Below, piece after piece: positions 29,506 to 37,544 of a stretch of 39,563 nucleotides of DNA. Both the position numbers and the translations under genes were made by a program. Location of the stretch: positions 1 through 39,563 of IMG/VR virus record IMGVR_UViG_3300032093_000332; one strand, given 5' to 3'. The DNA comes from a virus. How positions within the stretch are numbered: position 1 is the stretch's first letter; the number at the start of each line of letters is the position of its first letter. The notes below the pieces were generated by a model. It was not told where the DNA came from. It made no database searches and saw only the letters and a program-made list of their open reading frames with translations.

Positions 29506-29961
29506 ATGAAAAAACTACTTGCAATCTTAATGCTTGGTCTGTCACCTCTTTTATTAGCATCTGATTTTGGTCAGCATTTATTAATAGAAAATAATTTTGT
29601 TATTCATCCAATAACCGAATATGAAAAAACTCATACTAATGATGTATATCATTTTTATATAAGAAATGACATTAAACAAGTAGGACCTAAGCAGTTCTTA
29701 GTACATACTATGGTTGAATACATTTTAGAAGATGGCATAAAATACGCAGAACTTGGATATTCTGTAAAAAGAATTTACAATTACGGTATGCTTGATTGTG
29801 ATCTTAAGGCTTTTAGCCTAACAAGTGATGTTTATGTAGATGAAAAAAATAAAATAGTTTATAGCGAAAGCTATGAATTGGGAGAGTTCGTAGCAGAATT
29901 AACGACACCTAATACCGCTAGAAATTCGGTGTACAAAAAAGTATGTTTTAACTCAGTGTGA
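29506..29961 (+). CDS. secreted adhesin-E-like protein
   Basis: A 151-residue exported protein. Signal peptide MKKLLAILMLGLSPLLLA is followed by a beta-rich domain with YHFYIRNDIKQVG, KRIYNYGMLDCDLKAFSL (Cys near 108) and a terminal VYKKVC. The two cysteines and strand order resemble the surface-adhesin protein E family of Gram-negative periplasmic or outer-membrane proteins. A periplasmic role in superinfection control or envelope protection is possible but speculative. SD AGGAGA. Confidence 0.68.
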   Translation: MKKLLAILMLGLSPLLLASDFGQHLLIENNFVIHPITEYEKTHTNDVYHFYIRNDIKQVGPKQFLVHTMVEYILEDGIKYAELGYSVKRIYNYGMLDCDLKAFSLTSDVYVDEKNKIVYSESYELGEFVAELTTPNTARNSVYKKVCFNSV

Positions 29962-30009
29962 TATATGATATATACTATAGTAGGCTATGGCTTACTTTAG
30001 GAAACTACC

Positions 30010-30138
30010 ATGTTAAGGTGTTTAAGTAGGATAAAGGAAGAAATCCCAATTCTACTATTAATCGAAATGTTTACATTAGTTAGGGTTGCATCTATATTAC
30101 TTTTGGTTACAATTTCAGTGCTATACAATTTATTTTAA
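30010..30138 (+). CDS. small single-pass membrane protein
   Basis: A 42-residue protein with a short charged start (MLRCLSRIKEE) and a hydrophobic remainder. AGGAAAC precedes the ATG. It is closely followed by another exported protein gene. Function unknown. Confidence 0.52.
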   Translation: MLRCLSRIKEEIPILLLIEMFTLVRVASILLLVTISVLYNLF

Positions 30139-30146
30139 GGTGCAAC

Positions 30147-30452
30147 GTGAAAAAACTAACTTTATTATTTTTATTAATTTTTTATAGTTATAATTCTTCA
30201 GCAGAAGAATACCGTAAATTTCAAGTAATGTGTGATAAGACGGAAAAAATCATAGCTTCTTTAAAAGAGAAATACAATGAAGTTCCTATAATTGCGGGAA
30301 AAAGATTATCAAGTAGTAAAAGCACTATTAGTGTGTGGGGAAATCCTGCTACGGAAACTTTTACTGTTTTAGATACTTATGGTGATATGACCTGTGTACT
30401 TGCTGTAGGCACAGATATAACTGTATTACTAAAAGACGGGGAAAGTATATGA
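30147..30452 (+). CDS. small secreted protein
   Basis: A 101-residue protein from a GTG start with AAGG upstream. Signal peptide MKKLTLLFLLIFYSYNSSA; the mature part has two cysteines (VMCDKTEK and DMTCVLAV) that could form a disulfide in the periplasm. I have seen similar small exported proteins in phages and bacteria, but no role is known. Its stop overlaps the next ATG. Confidence 0.72.
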   Translation: MKKLTLLFLLIFYSYNSSAEEYRKFQVMCDKTEKIIASLKEKYNEVPIIAGKRLSSSKSTISVWGNPATETFTVLDTYGDMTCVLAVGTDITVLLKDGESI

Positions 30453-30586
30453 ATTGGTTAGTAGATTGCTATGTTGAAACTTTTGTGAGAACGATGTTGT
30501 TTTGGCATTACTTGCCTGCTTATATAACTGACTATCATGTAAACCAGTCTAATTGTTTCTCTTTGGCAAATAATCAACATTCATAA
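30449..30586 (+). CDS. possible small protein, convergent overlap
   Basis: A 45-residue frame starting with ATGA overlap (MNWLVDCYVETFVRTMLFWHY). It is aromatic and partly hydrophobic. It runs 38 bases into the convergent gene at 30549, so its end or its reality is uncertain. Confidence 0.4.
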   Translation: MNWLVDCYVETFVRTMLFWHYLPAYITDYHVNQSNCFSLANNQHS

Positions 30587-30791
30587 TCGGTGTTCGATCA
30601 GGAACTAAATTATTCTTAATTGAATCTCCATACTTCAATTCAATGTAACTGAGTATTTCGCTTTTCTCAGGAACTTCAATAATCAATCCATTATAAAAAC
30701 GAATCTTAAATTTGAATTGCTTTTTAAGCACAACGTCCGATAAGATATCATCAAAATTATTAGATTCTCGGATAAAGATAATTTTTTTCAT
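30549..30791 (-). CDS. hypothetical protein
   Basis: An 80-residue protein with a beta-rich centre (FKFKIRFYNGLIIEVPEKSEIL). The start overlaps the previous stop. It is the last gene of the 33-kb-to-30.5-kb minus-strand operon. Not recognised. Confidence 0.65.
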   Translation of the reverse strand: MKKIIFIRESNNFDDILSDVVLKKQFKFKIRFYNGLIIEVPEKSEILSYIELKYGDSIKNNLVPDRTPIMNVDYLPKRNN

Positions 30792-30997
30792 TTATTGAAT
30801 AACATAAAGTTTATGTAATCTCTTTCAGATTCAAAAAAGAATTTGTAATTTCCATTGAATTGTTCTACTACGTCCATAGATTCAGATACGAACCACTTGT
30901 CTGTGCAATTTCGTTTACACCAATCCATTAATGGACCTAATTGACCATACGACAATTGTATTTTAATTTGATGCAGTTGTTTCGTTTGTTCGGACAA
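30788..30997 (-). CDS. small hypothetical protein, TTG start
   Basis: A 69-residue protein starting with TTG; CAGGAGT six bases upstream supports this start. It overlaps the deaminase gene by 35 bases. Its pattern of an N-terminal strand, helix with WC.., and FFFESERDYINFML end resembles the protein at 37305. Function unknown. Confidence 0.62.
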   Translation of the reverse strand: MSEQTKQLHQIKIQLSYGQLGPLMDWCKRNCTDKWFVSESMDVVEQFNGNYKFFFESERDYINFMLFNK

Positions 30998-31412
30998 CCG
31001 TTACTCCTGATTTTTTGAGAAACTCAACGCCGTCATTGCTTCTGTAATCTGTATCATAATATACAGTATTAATGCCGCTTTGATATATAAGTTTGGCACA
31101 CTCCAAACAAGGGCTATGAGTAATAAACATTGTACTATCCAACCCACTATTAGTAGATTTTGCAAGTTTTGAAATAGCATTACTTTCAGCATGTAGTACC
31201 TCCGGTTTAGTTTTTAATGATATCGTATCATCTGAATGTTGAATAATATCTTCACATTCATTATCCCAACTTGCTGGCATACCGTTATAACCATAACTGA
31301 TAACGCAATCGTCTTTGACAATAACTGATCCTACTTGTAATCTTTTAGCATGGCTTAGTTGACTAACACGTTTAGCCCAGTCCATGTAAAGACTAATAAA
31401 TTTCTTCTTCAT
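30963..31412 (-). CDS. dCMP deaminase
   Basis: A 149-residue zinc deaminase. HAESNAISK (H74, E76) and SPCLECAKL (C102, C105) are the catalytic zinc site. GSVIVKDDCVISYGYNGMPASWDN is the family's N-terminal half, as in T4 gp cd. It converts dCMP to dUMP for dTMP synthesis and so adjusts phage nucleotide pools. AGAGATAAG precedes the start. It is cotranscribed with the radical SAM and methyltransferase genes. Confidence 0.92.
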   Translation of the reverse strand: MKKKFISLYMDWAKRVSQLSHAKRLQVGSVIVKDDCVISYGYNGMPASWDNECEDIIQHSDDTISLKTKPEVLHAESNAISKLAKSTNSGLDSTMFITHSPCLECAKLIYQSGINTVYYDTDYRSNDGVEFLKKSGVTVVRTNETTASN

Positions 31413-31423
31413 TACTTATCTCT

Positions 31424-32566
31424 TTAATCTGAAAGATTTGCAAAATTTTTTACCAAAGCTCTGCCTATGATTGGATTTATAGTGTTTATATCAGTTTGAT
31501 ACATCTCATCAGTTAGTTTAACAAATTTCAAAAATTCGTGCCATTGATTCTCATCAAATTTGTGATACTGATCAAACATATTTTGAACAAACTTCTTGTG
31601 AGGATTTGTGTCTGATATACTAGTTAAAATTTCATCTACATACCAATTAGGTGCAATAAACGGAGAAAGTATGTTGTTTTTCACAATGTCAATAGTTGTT
31701 TTAAATGGTAATTTTTCACTAAACCATTTTGTGCTAGCATCTAATCCTAGTAAATTCAGTGAACTATATACTGAATGAATACTGTGTTCTTCAGGTGAAA
31801 TTTTCGACAACTCTAGCGCATTTGCTATAACAGCTTCAAACTTACTGCCAACTCTTTGGTAATCATTATATACGTAAATCCCGTCTATACTAAAGTCAAA
31901 TCTTACTGATTTGAACTCCTTTAATTTGTCTAGTGTCTTACTTGATGGAATACTTGTCGCATTAGTGATTATTAATAAATTTACATCTTTTGGATTTACA
32001 ATTTTATCTAAAAATTTGAAAAGATTAGGGCTGATTAATGGTTCGCCACCTAACATTTTTATCATTCGTAAATGGCTTAGGTCAATAGAGTCCATTAATT
32101 CTAATGTTTTGTAATTGACGGTATTAGTTGAATAACCGGTAATTCCGTTTTTTTGTAAATATTCATCTCTAAGTTGTAACTTTGTACTGAACCTGCTGCT
32201 ACACATCCTACATTCTAAATTACAAAGGTTATCTAAACTAATTTCAAGAAATTCTAATTTTTCAAATGTAATATCTGTAGCTGATGCTGACAAAAGTTCA
32301 TTAGCCTTTTGCCTCATACTTTTCATATTTGATTGTTCCTCTACGTAACATTTTTTACATTCATTTCTAGAAATTCCTTGTAGCATATCCTTTCTTAGTT
32401 CAATAAGAAAGCTATTGTTAAATGCTGCTTCACCTTGATTTATAATCTGTTCTGTAGTAGGGTATTGTTCATTATCGTCAAGTGGAAATCGACAACAGGG
32501 TCTAAAAGTATTAATAATTGTGCTGGTTGCACCTGACCATGCAAATTTACACAAAGTGTCGTTCAT
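31424..32566 (-). CDS. radical SAM protein (Twitch/SPASM-like)
   Basis: A 380-residue radical SAM enzyme. The cluster motif is NLCNLECRMC (C115, C119, C122; CxxxCxxC), and MLGGEPLISP (173-176 GGEP) binds SAM. An N-terminal Cys set (C24, C25, C70, C73) could hold a second cluster or zinc. The C-terminal 150 residues are a family-specific domain. Relatives in phages are annotated as Twitch-domain radical SAM proteins with unknown substrate. Its start overlaps the methyltransferase stop (ATGA), so the two may act together. Its cluster supply could involve the phage ErpA. Confidence 0.88.
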   Translation of the reverse strand: MNDTLCKFAWSGATSTIINTFRPCCRFPLDDNEQYPTTEQIINQGEAAFNNSFLIELRKDMLQGISRNECKKCYVEEQSNMKSMRQKANELLSASATDITFEKLEFLEISLDNLCNLECRMCSSRFSTKLQLRDEYLQKNGITGYSTNTVNYKTLELMDSIDLSHLRMIKMLGGEPLISPNLFKFLDKIVNPKDVNLLIITNATSIPSSKTLDKLKEFKSVRFDFSIDGIYVYNDYQRVGSKFEAVIANALELSKISPEEHSIHSVYSSLNLLGLDASTKWFSEKLPFKTTIDIVKNNILSPFIAPNWYVDEILTSISDTNPHKKFVQNMFDQYHKFDENQWHEFLKFVKLTDEMYQTDINTINPIIGRALVKNFANLSD

Positions 32567-33414
32567 TTTTTACGTGTCCAAGAACATCGATAACCGGCAA
32601 TGTTAAGTTTATCCCTATTAGGCTGATTGGCTGGCAGATGACCGTTATGTATAGGTTTGTTAGGAAAAGAAGTAATGATAGTGTGTCTACAATTCAACGC
32701 TTCACTAATTTCATCTAAATATTCCTCTTCCCAACCTATGTTAATATCTAATACTAATCTACCACCAATTTTTAAACTAGATAACACTCTATCCCAGTAA
32801 ATCTGTTTTGGAAAATGCATACACCATGCTAGATGTGAGGTAATTAAATCAGCCTCAACATTCCATGCATCATCAATATCTAAAAAATTAAATCTATTTG
32901 GATCAATAGATGTGGCATCTATAGCATCACTGACTACACTCCATGAATGCTGCCAACAAGGACTATCTGTGGTGGGATATTTTGGTTGATTATCAGTGTT
33001 TATAAATTTAGACCTATCTACTAAATAAAACTTCGCAGTTGGATTATATTGTGATAACAATAGATCAAGAACACTGTTTCCGGCACCAATATCAATTATT
33101 GTTGGATTGTCGGGTAGATCATAAATTCCTCGTTCACTTAAGTTCCACCAGTTCCATTTGACCCACATTGGAAAAAATTCAAAAAAGTTTTGTAATACAG
33201 GCTGTCCTGTTAATGATCCTGTTTGAACAAACCAGTTAGCAGCTAATACCTGTAAATTGTTCCATTTTACTGTTAGTGGGCCTTTATTTGAATCAACAGT
33301 TAGGGTGTATTCATCCCATTTTTTAAAAAAGTCAAATGATTTATCAAATTCTATATTATGCCCAGTTGTATCACTGAACATTATGTGTCTATTAAAGTTT
33401 AAAGGTGTAGGCAT
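32563..33414 (-). CDS. SAM-dependent methyltransferase
   Basis: A 283-residue Rossmann methyltransferase. Motif I TIIDIGAGNSVLDLL is at about 105-119, the acidic ribose-binding LVDRS near 130, FNFLDIDD near 177, and ITSHLAWCMHFP with GGRLVLDINIGWEEEYLDEI follow. The N-terminal 100 residues are specific and Trp-rich. The acceptor is unknown: small molecule, sugar and nucleotide are all possible. It is coupled to the radical SAM gene downstream. Confidence 0.85.
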   Translation of the reverse strand: MPTPLNFNRHIMFSDTTGHNIEFDKSFDFFKKWDEYTLTVDSNKGPLTVKWNNLQVLAANWFVQTGSLTGQPVLQNFFEFFPMWVKWNWWNLSERGIYDLPDNPTIIDIGAGNSVLDLLLSQYNPTAKFYLVDRSKFINTDNQPKYPTTDSPCWQHSWSVVSDAIDATSIDPNRFNFLDIDDAWNVEADLITSHLAWCMHFPKQIYWDRVLSSLKIGGRLVLDINIGWEEEYLDEISEALNCRHTIITSFPNKPIHNGHLPANQPNRDKLNIAGYRCSWTRKK

Positions 33415-33424
33415 AACGTATCTA

Positions 33425-33958
33425 TCAGTCCCAAAGATTACGAAAATATTTTCCGAAAAGTTCTAAGCCTTCTTGTATTCTGTCGTCATGCATTGTGTGT
33501 CCAACATGATCATACCAATGTTCATCAGGATTGGTATCTACCATTTGATGCATTACTTCCATTTTACCAGTAACTGGATTTAGCATTGGTTCTGTATCAA
33601 CAAACTCATACTTCGCTTCTCCATGATGATATATAGAATCATAGTCATCATTGATAAGTTGTTCAAAACTCCAAATCATCTTGTCTAGTACTTCATCCCA
33701 ACGCTTGCATCCTTCATCAAATGCTTCGTTATACGTATCTTTATAGAAATCAAAACTTTCTTGATAACCATGATCCTCTCCACCCACCTCTGCAAATTCT
33801 CCGGGGATCCCATGTTTGGTTTCTTTTAATTGTAACAACATGGGGTATATAATAAGTGCCAAAGTATGATACATATTCCAAGTATCATACTTGTCTATTT
33901 GAATATCAACAGTTCTTGTATTTGAATATTTAGGAAATTTTCCTATGTTTATTTTCAT
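33425..33958 (-). CDS. conserved phage hypothetical protein
   Basis: A 177-residue acidic protein. DTWNMYHTLALIIYPMLLQLKETKHGIP and CKRWDEVLDKMIWSFEQL are blocks I recognise from a protein conserved across many large phages, usually near nucleotide metabolism or structural genes. No function is known. ATGA overlap with the upstream gene. Confidence 0.85.
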   Translation of the reverse strand: MKINIGKFPKYSNTRTVDIQIDKYDTWNMYHTLALIIYPMLLQLKETKHGIPGEFAEVGGEDHGYQESFDFYKDTYNEAFDEGCKRWDEVLDKMIWSFEQLINDDYDSIYHHGEAKYEFVDTEPMLNPVTGKMEVMHQMVDTNPDEHWYDHVGHTMHDDRIQEGLELFGKYFRNLWD

Positions 33959-34326
33959 AAAGTTTTAGTTATTTTGCCGTCTACAAAAAATAGTTCATCA
34001 TTGTTATGTACCACTGCTCCAGTAGCATTTTTCTTACGTTCACTGAAAACTTTAGCAGCTTCTTCTATTGTGTTAGCTTGTCCTAAAAATTCATTAGTAG
34101 AGATATTATACAACAAAATTGTATCGTCAATAACTTCGGTTTTTACCAATACAATATTTCTTTCTTCTAACTCTTTATCGGTTGCAGCATTTAGTAAGTC
34201 ATCTAGATTTACATTACTTTCTTCTGCTATTTTGCGAATAGTTCTACGCATCTCAAATAATTGATAAGCTTTTCCCATATTAAAAGCAAAATACATAAGA
34301 CTAATCAAAATAAAAAACTCAAGCAT
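33955..34326 (-). CDS. membrane-anchored hypothetical protein
   Basis: A 123-residue protein. Residues 1-16 form a hydrophobic anchor (MLEFFILISLMYFAFN), followed by a helical linker and a soluble beta-containing domain. AGGAGTATC SD. Family not recognised, although similar anchored small proteins occur in cyanophage-like genomes. Confidence 0.72.
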   Translation of the reverse strand: MLEFFILISLMYFAFNMGKAYQLFEMRRTIRKIAEESNVNLDDLLNAATDKELEERNIVLVKTEVIDDTILLYNISTNEFLGQANTIEEAAKVFSERKKNATGAVVHNNDELFFVDGKITKTL

Positions 34327-34344
34327 GACGATACTCCTTTAAAT

Positions 34345-34848
34345 TTATTTATTGTTCACAATGTATTTGTTGTGGTACTTTTGCCAATCTTTTAGATAGG
34401 TTTGATAATGAACCCATTTTGGTTTAGTTTGCCTTATTCTAACTAGGAATCCCCATTCACGCTCCTGCTTTCCCATGAAGAATAGTGTTGTAGCTGGCTT
34501 CCCCATATCTAGTTCAAGCCAGTGCATTGCTGTTGCACTGCGTTTAATTATACTACCAGGACCACGCCATTTGGACACTTCGCCAAACATATTACCTTGC
34601 TCGTCATATAGTGGTACATGTTCCCAATAACCACCTTTTAAAATAATTGTCAAATACGGCCAAGGGTGATCATGAAATATAGGATCGTCACTACGTACAA
34701 TTTTATGCAATGTTACATTGAAGGGGAACCAACGACGATTTTTGCATAGTAAATAATATCGATGCATATAATCTGCGCCAGTTCTACGGTCAGGTATCAG
34801 TCTGTACCTACCTAATGCATTCATTAGTTTGTGTAAAATATTTTTCAT
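34345..34848 (-). CDS. cupin-fold phage protein
   Basis: A 167-residue protein with a cupin-like motif: DDPIFHDHPWPYLTIILKGGYWEHVP around residues 53-79 and GSIIKRSATAMHWLEL around 97-112 (putative metal-binding His residues). I recognise this type as a conserved phage cupin of unknown substrate. The terminator of the upstream gene ends immediately before its start, so its own promoter is not evident. Confidence 0.82.
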   Translation of the reverse strand: MKNILHKLMNALGRYRLIPDRRTGADYMHRYYLLCKNRRWFPFNVTLHKIVRSDDPIFHDHPWPYLTIILKGGYWEHVPLYDEQGNMFGEVSKWRGPGSIIKRSATAMHWLELDMGKPATTLFFMGKQEREWGFLVRIRQTKPKWVHYQTYLKDWQKYHNKYIVNNK

Positions 34849-34851
34849 AAT

Positions 34852-34876
34852 AAAGAAAAGGCAGCGTTAAGCTGCC
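34852..34876 (-). terminator. intrinsic terminator of the winged-helix gene
   Basis: Minus strand GGCAGC-TTAAC-GCTGCC stem-loop followed by TTTTCTTT, ending four bases before the cupin gene start codon. Confidence 0.88.
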
Positions 34877-34904
34877 TAAACTATCTCACGTTGTTATCGT
34901 TAGA

Positions 34905-35159
34905 TTAAAGGCCAAGTGCCAATGCACGATAGCCTGCTGCAACGATTTCACGACTAGGTGTGCCTAGACGATATTTGGTTGTAGTGCGACCTTTGCTGTC
35001 AGTATGCTTGTTTGCATAGATAGCAAAGCCTTCGTAACGAAGGTCACTTACAGTTGCAGTTGGGTTAGCGATACTGAAACGTTGTTTCATTTGTGCTACA
35101 GTCATTTGCTCACCCTTTTGAAATGCCTCTAATAGGCGTTCTTGTTTGCTTTTCAACAT
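34905..35159 (-). CDS. winged helix-turn-helix protein
   Basis: An 84-residue DNA-binding protein. KQERLLEAFQKGEQMTVAQMKQRF and NPTATVSDLRYEGFAIY are the helix-turn-helix, and KHTDSKGRTTTKYRLG is the wing. Such small proteins often act as phage regulators. It is a monocistronic unit with its own promoter and terminator, and the TTGCA-ACGTA-TGCAA palindrome in the promoter may be an autoregulatory operator. Confidence 0.82.
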   Translation of the reverse strand: MLKSKQERLLEAFQKGEQMTVAQMKQRFSIANPTATVSDLRYEGFAIYANKHTDSKGRTTTKYRLGTPSREIVAAGYRALALGL

Positions 35160-35204
35160 ATGTTTTCCTTATTAAAAATGTCGCTGATCTCTCAACGTGA
35201 TAAC

Positions 35205-35232
35205 ATTATAACACAGATTGCATACGTTGCAA
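35205..35232 (-). promoter_or_regulatory. promoter with palindromic element
   Basis: Minus strand TTGCAA (35232-35227), 16-base spacer, TATAAT (35210-35205). TTGCA and TGCAA form a palindrome with a 5-base centre over the -35, a possible operator for the winged-helix protein. Confidence 0.7.
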
Positions 35233-35242
35233 TACTATTTGG

Positions 35243-35791
35243 TTAACTATTTTTGTCAGTTTCACCAAAGTTTTGTTGAATCGGGAAAGGCCAAACACTA
35301 GCTTCCTGATCACTGATGGTTTGCCAATTCATAGGAGAACCTTCAGTTTTTGGTTGAATATTTTCTTCAAATATTTCACCAGTTACATCATCAATCAAAT
35401 CAATTTGCACAGGTCCATAAACGACAAGACTATCATAATCAACCTGCCAATTATGTTCGCCGTCATACAACCAACCCGCACCACCGTCGTACCATGAATT
35501 AGTTAATTCTCCTTTTTCTTCTTCAGAAAAGCTTTCATCAAAATCAAAACTTACGTTGATTAAATCATCTAACTCTGCACCATACCCGACATCTGTTTCA
35601 CAAAGTACAGTGTTGCTTTTCAGTTCCCACTCACCTACAGGATTAACTTCACTTCTAAAGCCTATACCCCAACGATACAGTTCTTCAATTTTCCAAGAAC
35701 GTATTGTACCGTCATCCATTTCTTCAAAAATTTCGTAAAGGACTTCTACATTCTTTTTTTCAAGTGGAGTAATTCTATAGACTTTAGTCAT
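35243..35791 (-). CDS. conserved acidic phage protein
   Basis: A 182-residue acidic, beta-rich, Trp-containing protein (RSWKIEELYRWGIGFRSE, GWLYDGEHNWQVDYD). I recognise its general pattern from large phages but no function. AAGGGAATA SD; overlaps the upstream gene. Confidence 0.72.
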   Translation of the reverse strand: MTKVYRITPLEKKNVEVLYEIFEEMDDGTIRSWKIEELYRWGIGFRSEVNPVGEWELKSNTVLCETDVGYGAELDDLINVSFDFDESFSEEEKGELTNSWYDGGAGWLYDGEHNWQVDYDSLVVYGPVQIDLIDDVTGEIFEENIQPKTEGSPMNWQTISDQEASVWPFPIQQNFGETDKNS

Positions 35792-36009
35792 TTTATTCCC
35801 TTTTTCTTTTTGGATTCTGTCATTCCTGCTGCAATCATTTTTTTGATAATTAACAAAACACGACCTTTCTCTTTTTCAGTCAAGATTTTAACCATTGCTA
35901 GTTTATCGTCATAGCTATTTGCACCATCCAAAAACTCAGCAGGTACTGTAATTTTAGGTTTTTGTTTGAATTTTTTTAAATCCGCTTTTATATCACTATC
36001 GTCTGACAT
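35788..36009 (-). CDS. hypothetical protein
   Basis: A 73-residue basic helical protein (KGRVLLIIKKMIAAGM and Lys-rich ends). Strong SD GGAGGG. Preceded by an AT-rich gap with a TATAGT box. Not recognised. Confidence 0.65.
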   Translation of the reverse strand: MSDDSDIKADLKKFKQKPKITVPAEFLDGANSYDDKLAMVKILTEKEKGRVLLIIKKMIAAGMTESKKKKGIK

Positions 36010-36084
36010 TTGATTTCGTTGCCCTCCTTACTATACTATTTAAAAACTATAGTGTAGTAATTTAGTAGACTATTCAATCAATTG

Positions 36085-36981
36085 TCACACCTCAACGTAT
36101 TTTAATTTAAACTCATCGGCTTTAGCTTCATACCCATCATAACCGCGAGGATTGCAAACAATACGGGTAGTGCCAATCATATAGTCAAAGTCCTCATGTG
36201 TATGTCCATGAGTCCAAAGTTTAATCTGTCTACGATCTAATATAAAATCGTTTAAATCGCTACTATATGCGCCATTAGTAATCACTTCACCTTTGTATCT
36301 AGGATGTGTACTAGATTTACTTGGTGCATGATGACCAACCACCACAGTGGTCATATTAGGATGCAATGCCAATACTTCATCCAATCCTTTTAAAAAGGCT
36401 TTGTGATCTTCTACACTATCCTCAGGTGTAAAATTAGCAGGTCTTTCTTTAAAAGTCCAACCTTCTTTATTGTTTTCATCATATGTAGGCACACGATGCT
36501 GAACAGTCTTTGCAGAGTTTTTAACACCTCTGTAGTCATTCATCATGTATGCTATTTGGCGTAGTGTGGCTGGATCTTCACCATTCATGTCAGTCCATAA
36601 TGTGCCACCATAGAACAATACACCGTTGATGATACGCCACTCTTTTTCTAAGAAATGTACGTTACTCATTTCCCCAATCAGAGTATTAATCACACTGGTT
36701 GTCTGTGCATAGTCGCCATGATAGTGTTCATGGTTACCCATAATAAGAATTACCTGTGGGAATCTTTCACTACATCTTTTCAAAAATTCATAATAACGCT
36801 TGCCACGTGCCAACATACTAGGAGTAGCAGCCATTATTTGCTCATCAACATAGCTAAAATTTTTCACATCTTCAGCCACAAAGATATCACCGCCGAGAAT
36901 TAGGACATCTGCATTTTCTTCGTTATGCAAATCTAAATCACCGAACTCAAGGTGAACATCACTTGTGATTGCTATTTTCAT
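36085..36981 (-). CDS. calcineurin-like metallophosphoesterase
   Basis: A 298-residue phosphoesterase. TSDVHLEFGD (D8, H10), ILGGDIFV (D32), MGNHEHYHGDY (near 101), VVVGHHAPS (near 226) and LWTHGHTHEDFDY (near 267) supply the two-metal site. NPRGYDGYE near the end is typical of the family. The substrate is unknown; RNA, nucleotide or protein phosphate are possible. ATGA overlap with the membrane gene upstream. It differs in length and motif context from the enzyme at 2397. Confidence 0.92.
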   Translation of the reverse strand: MKIAITSDVHLEFGDLDLHNEENADVLILGGDIFVAEDVKNFSYVDEQIMAATPSMLARGKRYYEFLKRCSERFPQVILIMGNHEHYHGDYAQTTSVINTLIGEMSNVHFLEKEWRIINGVLFYGGTLWTDMNGEDPATLRQIAYMMNDYRGVKNSAKTVQHRVPTYDENNKEGWTFKERPANFTPEDSVEDHKAFLKGLDEVLALHPNMTTVVVGHHAPSKSSTHPRYKGEVITNGAYSSDLNDFILDRRQIKLWTHGHTHEDFDYMIGTTRIVCNPRGYDGYEAKADEFKLKYVEV

Positions 36982-37238
36982 ACGCAGTAACCGCCTTTAA
37001 ATTTATATACATTACTGTCCCATTGTATTAATTCATAAATTTCATTGTCAACACATTTGTATGGGTCTTTGTAATTTAAAACAGCATAATAACCTGCGCC
37101 ACCTAATGCAGCAACAAGTATAAGCCAAGGAAGCATTCTTCCAAATGCTTTGAGCATTTTTCCGACTGACCCTAACATTGTAAATACCTGCAATACTAAT
37201 GGTAGTATTTTTTGTAAGTTTTCAAGTATATTTTTCAC
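36978..37238 (-). CDS. small membrane protein, predicted leaderless GTG start
   Basis: An 86-residue protein with an amphipathic N-terminal helix, a membrane span at about 35-53 and a C-terminal Cys pair (YKCVDN, GGYCV). The GTG at 37238 lies seven bases after a TTGTCA-17-TACAAT promoter; an upstream in-frame TTG at 37274 is the first base of that -35. Stop overlaps the phosphoesterase start. Confidence 0.6.
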   Translation of the reverse strand: MKNILENLQKILPLVLQVFTMLGSVGKMLKAFGRMLPWLILVAALGGAGYYAVLNYKDPYKCVDNEIYELIQWDSNVYKFKGGYCV

Positions 37239-37245
37239 TTTATGT

Positions 37246-37274
37246 ATTGTAAATGATTGTCTAGTTTTTGACAA
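37246..37274 (-). promoter_or_regulatory. sigma-70 promoter abutting a GTG start
   Basis: Minus strand TTGTCA (37274-37269), 17-base spacer, TACAAT (37251-37246). The predicted transcript would begin at the GTG start codon. Confidence 0.65.
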
Positions 37275-37304
37275 ATATTTTGGTACTAGATAGAGTTGTA
37301 TTTA

Positions 37305-37544
37305 TTATAGCCATCTTAGCATAAACTCAACCATTTTCTTTTCATCAAGAAATTCCCAAACTACATCATATTCTTGTGCTGGATACCATCCCATCCTATC
37401 ACGCCAACCACATCTATTTACTTTCTTACCATATCTATCAGCTAACCAATTCCACATTTCATCATAATGTGTATAGTCTTTGTAAGACATTTCGACACGA
37501 TACTTCCAAAGCCTTTTATCTTTGCGTCTTTGTTTACTGTTCAT
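37305..37544 (-). CDS. small basic hypothetical protein
   Basis: A 79-residue basic, Trp/Tyr-rich protein ending VVWEFLDEKKMVEFMLRWL. Its outline resembles the protein at 30788 (terminal F-E-E-x-x-FML pattern). It overlaps the SWIM gene by 11 bases. Function unknown. Confidence 0.66.
   Translation of the reverse strand: MNSKQRRKDKRLWKYRVEMSYKDYTHYDEMWNWLADRYGKKVNRCGWRDRMGWYPAQEYDVVWEFLDEKKMVEFMLRWL

Noticed and set aside
31911-32114. Plus-strand ORFs opposite the radical SAM gene
   Set aside because: No SD and antisense to a well-supported enzyme.
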